Origin: Kiritimatiellia bacterium
Lineage (GTDB): Bacteria > Verrucomicrobiota > Kiritimatiellia > RFP12 > UBA1067
Reading direction: 5' to 3'
Assembly: GCA_017479035.1 (NCBI GenBank)
Contig: JAFVCR010000175.1
Location: 1-5,935, forward strand
DNA: 5,935 nucleotides
Positions 1 through 5,734 of the stretch are shown piece after piece. The notes under the pieces are model-generated. The model did no database searches. It was not told the origin of the DNA and saw nothing but the letters and a program-made list of their open reading frames with translations. The translations under genes and the position numbers were made by a program. Positions within the stretch are counted from its first letter, which is position 1; each line of letters starts with the position of its first letter.

Positions 1-1
1 A

Positions 2-199
2 CTTGCACTCAATTCCACGAAGTTCGCGGAACTCCTCGCAATCCTCGACGCGAATATGTATGGCGGCACGGAGGCTATTCGTTCGGGCATCATTCCGTTC
101 CTCTACGGATATAAGGCCGTAATGGAGATGGATGAACTCGACGACACGAACCTCGTCGGTGCGCTCATCCCCGAAACGGCGGTTGCTGTCGCCGGGAGG
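2..199 (+). pseudogene. 3' fragment of a phage major capsid-like protein (partial, probably broken)
   Basis: The frame enters from the left edge and reads LALNSTKFAELLAILDANMY, then a stretch with GIIPFLYGYKAVME and LVGALIPETAVAVAGR. From memory, this order (a residue pattern like LNPxxYxxLL, then a short 'I..G.IP...GF..' strand, then a hydrophobic 'h.pSAlAVA.R' strand) resembles the C-terminal half of HK97-type phage major capsid proteins. Seen directly: the frame stays open to a stop at 620-622, but after about base 199 the protein turns low in similarity and rich in odd residues, and the last 200 bases overlap the secure permease gene in another frame. I therefore end the recognisable part at 199. 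It could be a prophage remnant, a gene broken by recombination, or an assembly join. The family call is tentative. Confidence 0.35.
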
Positions 200-384
200 G
201 GTTCGAATTACGCCCCACCACCATCTTTCACAAAGCGACAAAGCTCCTTATACGGTTTTTCGAACATCCGTTATCCTGCGCAGAATGAACCATTTAAAAT
301 AGAGAACGCAATGCCTGCTTGCATGTTCGCAAACATTGGAAACCCGAAATTTCGTCATTCCGCAGAAAAACTAGACGTTGCCGG
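200..384. other. non-coding stretch upstream of the permease promoter
   Basis: This stretch is richer in A and T than its surroundings and holds no gene I can support. The open frame that crosses it (from the capsid-like fragment) has codon use unlike the neighbouring genes. I see no terminator, tRNA or clear repeat. Confidence 0.5.
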
Positions 385-414
385 TTGCAAAGCGATAATG
401 TTTTGTGGTATAAT
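385..414 (+). promoter_or_regulatory. sigma70-type promoter of the permease gene
   Basis: A -35 box TTGCAA (385-390) is followed after 18 bases by a perfect -10 box TATAAT (409-414). Only eight bases (415-422) separate the -10 box from the ATG at 423. Transcription should start at about 421-423, giving a leader of zero to two bases. No Shine-Dalgarno sequence is present in that gap. Confidence 0.75.
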
Positions 415-422
415 TCCCGCGT

Positions 423-1358
423 ATGCTACGCTATGCAATATCGCGCACGTTGCAAGTGATACCGACGACCGTCGGCATTCTGCTGTTGACGTTTCTGCTT
501 TTCCATGTCGTGGGCGGTTCGCCTGCGAAGGCCGTGTTAGGCAAGAATGCAGATGCCGCAGCAATCGCCGCGTTCGACCGCAAATTCGGGTACGACAAAC
601 CGCTCGTCTTCGCCGTGGATAGCCAGTTCGTCCGCTACATAACCAATCTAGCAAAGGGGGATTTCGGCATATCCAGCGAATACGGCGAGCCAGTCTCGGA
701 TATTCTGAAACGCGGTGCAATGCCTTCGCTTACGCTTACTGTGCCGATACTGGTCTGCGGAACGCTGGTCGCACTCGCGCTCGCACTTGTGTGTGCTGCG
801 TTCAGAGGTGCGTTTGCCGACCGCGCGATCTTGCTGTTCTCCACAGTACTGATGAGCGTCAATTATGTGGTTTGGGTTGTTGCTGGACAGTTTCTGCTTG
901 CATTCAAGGCGGAGGCCTTCCCAGTATGGGGATATGAAAGCGCATTCTATCTCGCACTGCCGGTGATAATCGGAGTGGTTTCGGGACTAGGCACTGACGT
1001 ACGATTCTTTCGCACAGCGATTATCGACGAAATCTACAAGCCATACGTCCGCACCGCACAGTCAAAAGGCCTCTCGCGCATGCATATTCTGTTACGGCAC
1101 GTTCTTCCCAATGCCATGATACCTGTAATAACCTACATATCTCTGTCGATACCATTTCTCTTTACCGGGTCGCTATTGCTGGAAAGTTTCTTCGGCATAC
1201 CAGGCCTTGGATCGGTAAGCATCAATGCAATTCACTCCAGCGACATGGCGGTGGTGCGTGCGATAGTTGTAGTGGGAGCTCTTCTATATCAATTCGTAAA
1301 CCTTGCAACTGATCTAGCATACGCCGCGCTCGACCCAAGAATAAGATTGAAAAATTGA
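423..1358 (+). CDS. ABC transporter permease, DppB/OppB (peptide/nickel) family
   Basis: This is an inner-membrane permease subunit of a peptide, nickel or opine type ABC importer. The 311-residue length is usual for DppB/OppB. The N-terminus MLRYAISRTLQVIP is the classic family start and fixes the ATG. Hydrophobic segments lie at about 9-30, 103-126, 134-160, 175-190, 232-257 and 277-302. The loop at about 208-233 (YVRTAQSKGLSRMHILLRHV, then LPNAMIPV) is the EAA motif that contacts the ATPase. The protein ends DPRIRLKN, also typical. Family members normally sit beside a DppC/OppC permease, two ATPases and a binding protein. Here the gene has its own promoter, and a terminator and an opposing tRNA-Cys follow, so it appears to be an orphan. 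The substrate cannot be told from the sequence. Start, reading frame and family are secure. Confidence 0.93.
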   Translation: MLRYAISRTLQVIPTTVGILLLTFLLFHVVGGSPAKAVLGKNADAAAIAAFDRKFGYDKPLVFAVDSQFVRYITNLAKGDFGISSEYGEPVSDILKRGAMPSLTLTVPILVCGTLVALALALVCAAFRGAFADRAILLFSTVLMSVNYVVWVVAGQFLLAFKAEAFPVWGYESAFYLALPVIIGVVSGLGTDVRFFRTAIIDEIYKPYVRTAQSKGLSRMHILLRHVLPNAMIPVITYISLSIPFLFTGSLLLESFFGIPGLGSVSINAIHSSDMAVVRAIVVVGALLYQFVNLATDLAYAALDPRIRLKN

Positions 1359-1395
1359 TTGCGCCCGGCAAACGGCCAGATATTCGCAGAACACG

Positions 1396-1420
1396 AAAAC
1401 CCCGATTTTGCCGGGGTTTT
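1396..1420. terminator. bidirectional rho-independent terminator
   Basis: AAAACCCCG (1396-1404) and CGGGGTTTT (1412-1420) form a perfect 9-bp stem around a 7-base loop. Four Ts end the hairpin on either strand, so it can stop the permease transcript (+) and the microprotein/tRNA-Cys transcript (-), which converge here. Confidence 0.88.
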
Positions 1421-1434
1421 GCGCTAGTTCAAAT

Positions 1435-1508
1435 TGGAGGTGGGAAGCGGAGTTGAACCGCTGTACGTGGATTTGCAGTCCACTACCTAACCGCTCGGCC
1501 ATCCCACC
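1435..1508 (-). tRNA. tRNA-Cys (anticodon GCA), CCA encoded
   Basis: Read on the minus strand, the acceptor stem GGTGGGA (1508-1502) pairs perfectly with TCCCACC (1445-1439). The discriminator base is T (1438), a known identity element of tRNA-Cys, and CCA is encoded at 1437-1435. The anticodon stem GTGGA/TCCAC encloses the loop CTGCAAA, so the anticodon is GCA. The T arm is AGCGG-TTCAACT-CCGCT, also fully paired. The total is 71 bases plus CCA, the usual length. The gene lies 18 bases after the microprotein stop. I see no promoter of its own in that gap, so it is probably cut from a joint transcript that ends at the stem-loop at 1396-1420. Confidence 0.97.
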
Positions 1509-1526
1509 GAAATTCACATGAAGTCC

Positions 1527-1625
1527 TTACGCAGACTTCTTCGCCGCGAGAAGACGAGCATTGATGCGCTTTTCGCGTGCAATGCGGCGATTCCTCTTGG
1601 CACGTTTTCTTAACTGTTGTCCCAT
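1527..1625 (-). CDS. highly basic 32-residue microprotein, co-oriented with tRNA-Cys
   Basis: The minus strand encodes MGQQLRKRAKRNRRIARE followed by KRINARLLAAKKSA and a TAA stop. Thirteen of 32 residues are Lys or Arg, with no acidic residue except one Glu, and the chain is predicted to be helical. The MGQQLRKR opening resembles very short, basic conserved proteins that I recall from Verrucomicrobia-type genomes; no function is known to me. Such composition suits binding to rRNA or the ribosome, but that is inference. Support for it being real: a -35/-10 promoter sits directly upstream, it lies next to tRNA-Cys, and its start matches the recalled pattern. No Shine-Dalgarno site precedes the ATG; the -10 box ends seven bases before it, so the mRNA is probably leaderless. 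It is short enough to be missed by routine gene calling. Confidence 0.72.
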   Translation of the reverse strand: MGQQLRKRAKRNRRIAREKRINARLLAAKKSA

Positions 1626-1632
1626 GCGGCGT

Positions 1633-1661
1633 AGTATATCATATTCCATCGACGATTGCAA
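1633..1661 (-). promoter_or_regulatory. promoter of the microprotein/tRNA-Cys unit
   Basis: On the minus strand, -35 TTGCAA (1661-1656) and -10 TATACT (1638-1633) are 17 bases apart. Seven bases (1632-1626) lie between the -10 box and the ATG at 1625, so transcription should begin at or one base before the start codon. The -35 hexamer is the same TTGCAA seen before the permease. Confidence 0.7.
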
Positions 1662-1679
1662 GTGGTATTTTCCAACGAA

Positions 1680-1694
1680 TTGCAAAATTTGCAA
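1680..1694. promoter_or_regulatory. 15-bp perfect palindrome, candidate operator
   Basis: TTGCAAA-A-TTTGCAA is a perfect inverted repeat with 7-bp arms around a single central base. Its centre (1687) lies midway between the facing -35 boxes of the divergent promoters (1661 on the minus side, 1714 on the plus side). That placement suits a dimeric regulator controlling both directions. No regulator gene is in the window, so the role is inferred. Confidence 0.45.
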
Positions 1695-1697
1695 AAA

Positions 1698-1712
1698 GCA
1701 GGTCTCGCCTGC
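1698..1712. repeat. second inverted repeat (GCAGG-N5-CCTGC)
   Basis: GCAGG (1698-1702) and CCTGC (1708-1712) are perfect 5-bp arms around TCTCG. The repeat ends two bases before the distal -35 box at 1714, a place where an activator or repressor could act. Arms this short can occur by chance. Confidence 0.3.
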
Positions 1713-1713
1713 A

Positions 1714-1743
1714 TTGACAATGTATCCAAGTGACCATTATAAA
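1714..1743 (+). promoter_or_regulatory. distal promoter upstream of the FN3-protein gene
   Basis: A perfect -35 box TTGACA (1714-1719) and -10 box TATAAA (1738-1743) are 18 bases apart. Transcription would start near 1750 and give a leader of about 50 bases before the ATG at 1802. It stands in tandem with the proximal promoter at 1767-1795. Confidence 0.6.
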
Positions 1744-1766
1744 ATGCATTTTGCGAGAGAAAATGG

Positions 1767-1795
1767 TTGACAAAGCGGGGTGTGCCCAATAGAAT
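1767..1795 (+). promoter_or_regulatory. proximal promoter of the FN3-protein gene
   Basis: A perfect -35 box TTGACA (1767-1772) is followed after exactly 17 bases by -10 TAGAAT (1790-1795). Six bases later comes the ATG at 1802, so the predicted first transcribed base is the A of the start codon. No Shine-Dalgarno sequence lies in the gap CTTGGC. Confidence 0.75.
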
Positions 1796-1801
1796 CTTGG
1801 C

Positions 1802-3091
1802 ATGAAAACGGGTTTGAAAATCTTTCTGCCTATTCTCTTCGCGTTGTCGCTGCGGGCGGAAGAGATCCGGCATGAAACGCTTTTCAACGGCGCAGAGGCG
1901 CAAGGATGGTTCCGCACTGGCGCATCGCTTGTGTCGCCGCAATATCCCGCACGCGTAAAATCCATCGAAATAGTGCGGGCGCCGGGAAACAATGCCGCTA
2001 TTGAAGTATTCCTCACCGGAGCAAAATTGTGCGAGATCGGCTCCAGCGCGGCATCCGCCGTTATCATGCTCGATCCCAACCCGGAGAACGCGGTGTTCGA
2101 GTTGCGGGGAAGCGCGGCTGCGCCGGAACTGCAATCGTTTGCGGCGATATGCGTGGACGATCTTCTCCCGCCGCCGCAGAATGTGAAAGCAATTGCGGAG
2201 AACACCCGCAGCATACAACTTTCGTGGACGAAGGTGACGGGGGCGGTCGGCTACGAAGTGGTGGTGCGCTCGGGCGGCGCAAAAGTGGCTGGAGTTTTCG
2301 TGGCGGGCGAGAAGAGCGTAAAGGCGTTGGTGGAATTGACGGACGACTTTGTGGAACTTGAAGCGAGCGTCCGGGCTGTGGCGGAGGATGCGGCACGCAC
2401 TTCGCGGGAATCGGATGTGGTGGCATTGGACATGGAACTTGCGCCTGTATTGTGCGCGATACCGCTTGGCAGGTTAGCCGGCGGCGGCACATACTTCCAG
2501 GATTTCTCCACTCTCCCTGTAAAATCGTCCGCGCCGTGGCGCAACGGCTCTACGCTTGAAGGCTGGCGGGCATTCAGAAACGGCGATGCAGTGCAGACCA
2601 TACCGCCCACGGGCGGAAGATCTACCGCCGGTGGTCTCTATGCAGTCACAAATTCCATTAAACAGGCATTTGCACTCGGCGCACTTTCATCACAAGGCAA
2701 GAGCGTGTCGTTCGGATGCGTGTTCACGAACGACACGGCGCGGACGTTCATATTCGAAGAGGCTTCGTGGACGGCTGCACGCTTCAGCGAGGCGAAACCT
2801 TCCGTCCAGAATCTCGTGTTTGGATATGCCGTGGAAGAAAACCTTGTGGAGCCCGTGCGCGTGGAGACGTTTGAAGAACGTTCAGAGTGGACGTTCGCCA
2901 CTAGCGCGGTCTCAAAGGGAATCTCCGCAAAGCCGGAGTATGCCGCAATCCGCCCCGGCGAAGTATTGTATCTGCAATGGCGTTTCACGCCGCCGGACTC
3001 CGGCTCGTCGGCAATTGCAGGCATATCCAGCCTGACTGTGCGCTTCACGTCCGCATCCTCCGGCCTTGCAATACGCATCGTAGCAAGGTAG
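1802..3091 (+). CDS. secreted protein with FN3-like domain and C-terminal beta-sandwich, function unknown
   Basis: The 429-residue product starts with a clear signal peptide (MKTGLKIFLPILFALSLRA, cut after about residue 19 before EE). There is no lipobox cysteine, so it should be soluble in the periplasm or exported. Residues 20-120 form an unrecognised beta-rich region. Residues about 124-209 look like a fibronectin type III fold: PPPQNVKAIAENTRSIQLSW, then a GYEVVV strand. Residues about 230-415 (YFQDFSTLPV, PWRNGSTLEGW, FTNDTARTF, RPGEVLYLQWRF) resemble a beta-sandwich region I recall from large PVC-bacterial exported proteins, often beside nuclease or lamin-tail domains. No catalytic motif, transmembrane anchor or PEP-CTERM sorting tail is visible. 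The signal peptide fixes the ATG. Two tandem promoters precede the gene. A binding or structural role at the cell surface is inference. Confidence 0.8.
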   Translation: MKTGLKIFLPILFALSLRAEEIRHETLFNGAEAQGWFRTGASLVSPQYPARVKSIEIVRAPGNNAAIEVFLTGAKLCEIGSSAASAVIMLDPNPENAVFELRGSAAAPELQSFAAICVDDLLPPPQNVKAIAENTRSIQLSWTKVTGAVGYEVVVRSGGAKVAGVFVAGEKSVKALVELTDDFVELEASVRAVAEDAARTSRESDVVALDMELAPVLCAIPLGRLAGGGTYFQDFSTLPVKSSAPWRNGSTLEGWRAFRNGDAVQTIPPTGGRSTAGGLYAVTNSIKQAFALGALSSQGKSVSFGCVFTNDTARTFIFEEASWTAARFSEAKPSVQNLVFGYAVEENLVEPVRVETFEERSEWTFATSAVSKGISAKPEYAAIRPGEVLYLQWRFTPPDSGSSAIAGISSLTVRFTSASSGLAIRIVAR

Positions 3092-3164
3092 AAAAGCGGC
3101 ATCATCGTGCCATTCCGCCTGTTCCAAACAGCCACACCCTCCGACAGGATTATGGGAGATCTGT

Positions 3165-3479
3165 TCAGCGGGCGAACCGCAATGGCGTGCCGATTGAAAG
3201 TTCGAGAACGCTTCGTGCCCGCCATCCCCCCCAGACGAACAGCCTCCAAGGTTTAATATCGCGCACGATTTTGACAACTTCCCGTCGCTTATCCAAAAAC
3301 ACAGCGGTTATCGGATACTGCATGAATAGAGTATGTATGGCGTTGCATTTTTCGATAAGCAGTCCCTCGCCTAACGGCGGCGGCGGGCTGCCTATGAGCC
3401 CACGCATGCGTTCGCAAAGCGTCCGTGCCACTTTGGCCCGCACGCCATGCAGTTCAATGGTCATGACGGCCTTCGCCAT
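3165..3479 (-). CDS. DUF192 family protein, short cytoplasmic form
   Basis: This 104-residue protein matches the DUF192 pattern: ARTLCERMRGLIG near residue 17-30, the core CNAIHTLFMQYPITAVFLDK at about 45-64, the strand REVVKIVRDIKPWRL, and the closing RSVLELSIG. In this family the core is usually F/H-x-F-M-x-x-P-I-D-x-x-F-L-D. The biochemical role of DUF192 is not established. Many homologs carry a signal peptide; this one does not, and it is near the minimum length. The ATG at 3479 lies inside the end of the methyltransferase gene, overlapping it by 26 bases in another frame. GGAG at 3487-3490 supports this start, and the two genes are likely translated from one mRNA. Confidence 0.85.
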   Translation of the reverse strand: MAKAVMTIELHGVRAKVARTLCERMRGLIGSPPPPLGEGLLIEKCNAIHTLFMQYPITAVFLDKRREVVKIVRDIKPWRLFVWGGWRARSVLELSIGTPLRFAR

Positions 3480-4317
3480 GCCACGGCTCCGCTGCTGGAA
3501 CTTTGTCTATTCCGGCGATGATGCGCTGGCGCACTGCCTCGAAAACAAGAATCGTGGCCGCCGCGCTCACATTGAGAGAATCGGCCATGCCTAGCATTGG
3601 TATGCGTACACGCAGATCCGCTTTGTCCATCCACTCTGCGGTAAGGCCGTACTGCTCCGCACCGAGGGCCAACGCCACACGCCCTGTGAGATCTTCCTCG
3701 AAATGCAATTTTTCGGCGTGGGGAGTAGCGGCAAGAATGCGGAAGCCGTGCTGGTTCAGCCAATTGCAAGCCTCCGCACTAGATGCTTCGATTACCGGCA
3801 CCGAGAAAAGCGTTCCTGTGGAAGCCCTGACAACGTTGGGATTGTGAATGTCGGTTGCCCGGTCGCACACGATCACAGCCTCCACTCCAGCCGCATCCGC
3901 ACTGCGCAGAATCGTACCGAGATTGCCTGGTTTTTCAATCGCCTCGGTAACGATTACAAGTGCGTTCTCGCTAGGGACAAAATCCGCCAAACGCTTTGAC
4001 ACATGCGGGCCTATCATCAAAAGACCATCAGGGCGTTCGCGATATGCGATTTTTGCAAACGCCGCCTTTGAACAAACGAAGACATCCGCACCGCGTGCGC
4101 GGCAGTCGGCAACAATAGTTTCTTCGTTTTCGTTCTTGAGATAGCAGTCCGGACAGCAAAAAAGCGCTTTGGGTCTGTAGCCGTGGTCGAGCGCACGCCG
4201 GCACTCACGATACCCTTCTACAATCATCTCGCCGGTCTCCTCGCGCACCGAACAGCTGCGCAGTTTTACGACGTATTTGATTTTGGGATTTGCCGGGCTG
4301 GTTATCTCGAACTGCAT
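3454..4317 (-). CDS. SpoU/TrmH-family RNA 2'-O-methyltransferase (TsnR/RlmB-like)
   Basis: The 287-residue protein should transfer a methyl group from S-adenosylmethionine to a ribose 2'-OH, most likely in 23S rRNA. The N-terminal RNA-binding region (about 1-105) begins MQFEITSPANPKIKYVVKL, the usual opening of this family, which fixes the ATG. The C-terminal SPOUT (knotted) domain has all three motifs: motif 1 EKPGNLGTILRSADAAG (128-144, with Asn132 and Arg138), motif 2 LALGAEQYGL (216-225, with Glu221), and motif 3 IPMLGMADSLNVSAAATI (239-256). A CCPDC cluster at 54-58 is an uncommon detail. The exact target base cannot be inferred. It lies downstream of tsf beyond a terminator, and overlaps the DUF192 gene. 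I see no convincing promoter or Shine-Dalgarno site before it, so terminator readthrough may supply its transcript. Confidence 0.93.
   Translation of the reverse strand: MQFEITSPANPKIKYVVKLRSCSVREETGEMIVEGYRECRRALDHGYRPKALFCCPDCYLKNENEETIVADCRARGADVFVCSKAAFAKIAYRERPDGLLMIGPHVSKRLADFVPSENALVIVTEAIEKPGNLGTILRSADAAGVEAVIVCDRATDIHNPNVVRASTGTLFSVPVIEASSAEACNWLNQHGFRILAATPHAEKLHFEEDLTGRVALALGAEQYGLTAEWMDKADLRVRIPMLGMADSLNVSAAATILVFEAVRQRIIAGIDKVPAAEPWHGEGRHDH
3487..3490 (-). promoter_or_regulatory. Shine-Dalgarno site of the DUF192 gene
   Basis: GGAG on the minus strand lies seven bases before the ATG at 3479, inside the methyltransferase coding sequence. It supports the overlapping start. Confidence 0.6.
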
Positions 4318-4335
4318 ATCATTGCAATGCAGAAA

Positions 4336-4391
4336 TCAAAAACGAAAGAAGGAGAATTGCATCGGCGTGCATGCCGTCCATGCCATTCTCC
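4336..4391 (-). terminator. rho-independent terminator after tsf
   Basis: On the minus strand, GGAGAATGGCAT (4391-4380) and ATGCAATTCTCC (4362-4351) form a 12-bp stem with one mismatch. A small CGGC/GCCG hairpin sits at the tip. A T-rich run (TTCTTTCGTTTTTGATTT) follows at once. The element ends 18 bases before the methyltransferase ATG, leaving little room for a separate promoter. Confidence 0.72.
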
Positions 4392-4421
4392 ATCCTTCAT
4401 TGGCGATTCCTGCGGCCTGTA

Positions 4422-5270
4422 TTACGCGCCCAACTGGAGACGCACGAAACGCTTGACCGCGACGGGTGCTCCGCCAACGGTCTTTGAAATGCCGTCAAGA
4501 TACTTCTCGACGGTAATCTCGCCATCTGCCACATAATCCTGCTTGAGAAGCGTGACCTGCGTGGCATACTTGGCCGCCATACCCTTCTTGATGCCTACGA
4601 GAGCATTCTCGGGCGGGAGTTTGCCCTTCTGTTCCTTGAGTGCATTGAGTTTGATTTCAAGCTCGTTGTCGACCTCGGCCTGGGGGATGTCCTCCGGCTT
4701 GATGTACTTCGGGCTGTTTGCTGCTATCTGCAGGCAGAGCATGTGCGCCGCATCCGCGAGTTCCTTGGATGCCGCCGCCTTGTCGCAAGGTGTTTCGAGT
4801 TCGACCAAAACGCCGATCTTCCCACCCATATGGATGTAACCAGAAAGCACACCGGTGCCTTCGAGCACGAAGCGCTCGCTGCGGCGAATCTTGACGTTCT
4901 CGCCGGTCTTGGTGAGGAGCATCTTGTATTCATCGTTGAGCGTGGCTTCGATGTCCTTGCCGTCCAGCGCGACCTTCGCGGCATCCTGCGCAAACGAACG
5001 GAACGCTTCCGTATTGGCCACGAAATCCGTCTCGCAATTGATTTCCGCAAGCGCGAGAGCCTTGCCGTCATCCGCCTGCGCAAGCGCAATCACGCCCTGC
5101 TTGGACTCCTTGTCAACGCGCTTTGCAGCAACAGCAAGCCCCTTCTCGCGGAGATACTTCACCGCTTCTTCCATGTTGCCGTCGGTTGCGATAAGTGCCT
5201 CTTTGCAAGCACCCATTCCGGCGTTGGTCGCCTCGCGCAACTCTTTTATCTGTGCAATAGAAACTGCCAT
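4422..5270 (-). CDS. tsf: translation elongation factor Ts
   Basis: EF-Ts binds EF-Tu-GDP in the cytoplasm and catalyses release of GDP so that EF-Tu can be recharged with GTP. The 282-residue product matches the usual length (about 283 in E. coli). The N-terminal UBA-like domain reads IAQIKELREATNAGMGACKE (5-24), followed by NMEEAVKYLREKG. The strongly conserved TDFVAN motif at 81-86, which inserts into EF-Tu, is intact. The C-terminus closes with the typical FVRLQLG stretch. The start is fixed by the N-terminal motif and by AAAGGA (5278-5283), seven bases before the ATG. It follows rpsB in the classic order, with 116 bases between the tsf start and the end of the S2 tail frame, and a terminator lies downstream. 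Confidence 0.98.
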   Translation of the reverse strand: MAVSIAQIKELREATNAGMGACKEALIATDGNMEEAVKYLREKGLAVAAKRVDKESKQGVIALAQADDGKALALAEINCETDFVANTEAFRSFAQDAAKVALDGKDIEATLNDEYKMLLTKTGENVKIRRSERFVLEGTGVLSGYIHMGGKIGVLVELETPCDKAAASKELADAAHMLCLQIAANSPKYIKPEDIPQAEVDNELEIKLNALKEQKGKLPPENALVGIKKGMAAKYATQVTLLKQDYVADGEITVEKYLDGISKTVGGAPVAVKRFVRLQLGA

Positions 5271-5277
5271 TTTCTTG

Positions 5278-5283
5278 TCCTTT
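5278..5283 (-). promoter_or_regulatory. Shine-Dalgarno site of tsf
   Basis: AAAGGA on the minus strand, seven bases before the tsf ATG at 5270. It shows that the organism does use Shine-Dalgarno initiation for genes inside operons. Confidence 0.7.
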
Positions 5284-5386
5284 GCTAATCATTTCAACCA
5301 CGGAACGCGCGAACACTTGCATACGCGCTGGAATACCCCGCGCCAACTTGCCTTGTCCACGCATTCACATGGTTCGTAAAACATCC

Positions 5387-5734
5387 TTATTCCGCTGCAG
5401 GAGCCTCGGGTGCGGGTGCTTCCGCAGGAGCGGCTTCAGGCGCGGGAGCCGGGGCTTCCGCCGCAACTGCCGCCTGTGCTTCCTGGACTTTGGCAAGACG
5501 CGCTGCCGCGAGTTCTTCCTTCGCCTTCGCTTCCGCCGCTTCCTTTGCCGCTTTCACAGCCTGTTTGAGTGCTGCGGAAGCGCCTGCCTTTGCGCGGGCG
5601 GCCTTGAGACCGTCCTTGCCGGCCTTGTCGGCTGCTGCGGCCTTCTCCGCCGCTGCTTTTTCGCGGCGCGCCTGACTCTCCTCGCGTTCCTTCGCTTCGC
5701 GTTCGCGGCGCTCGGTCTCGCGGCGGGCGTTTTC
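5387..5734 (-). pseudogene. S2 C-terminal tail frame, cut off by the in-frame stop
   Basis: In the same frame as rpsB, 115 sense codons follow the TAA at 5735-5737 and end at a second TAA (5387-5389). The peptide begins ENARRETERREREAKEREES, a charged helix of alternating Arg and Glu. It passes through a long Ala/Lys/Glu region (such as KQAVKAAKEAAEAKAKEELA) and ends in an Ala/Pro/Glu stretch with repeats of APEA and PAEA. Similar tails are known on S2 in several bacterial phyla. The stretch has no ATG. An in-frame GTG exists but has no ribosome site, so independent translation is unlikely. It is either untranslated since a recent nonsense change, reached by readthrough, or split by a sequence error. 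Confidence 0.7.

Noticed and set aside
190..216. tRNA or tmRNA 3' end (GGTTCGAATTACGCCCCACC) that could mark a phage attachment site beside the capsid-like fragment
   Set aside because: The bases flanking the TTCGAAT loop do not form a T stem (agggg against tacgc gives almost no pairs), and no acceptor-stem partner is seen.
200..622. Continuation of the left-edge open frame to a stop at 622
   Set aside because: It overlaps the secure permease gene by 200 bases in another frame, and the protein has no recognisable pattern after about base 199.
3092..3164. Terminator between the convergent FN3-protein and DUF192 genes (GGCA/TGCC arms near 3099-3112, followed on the minus strand by TTTTC)
   Set aside because: The stem is only 4 bp with a bulge before two more pairs; too weak to call.
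4318..4335. Leaderless-type promoter for the SpoU methyltransferase gene
   Set aside because: The bases 7-14 before the ATG (such as GCATTG) do not resemble a -10 box, and the tsf terminator occupies the -35 region.
5390..5734. Independent gene starting inside the S2 tail
   Set aside because: There is no ATG in the stretch, and the in-frame GTG has no ribosome-binding site; composition and frame fit an S2 extension.
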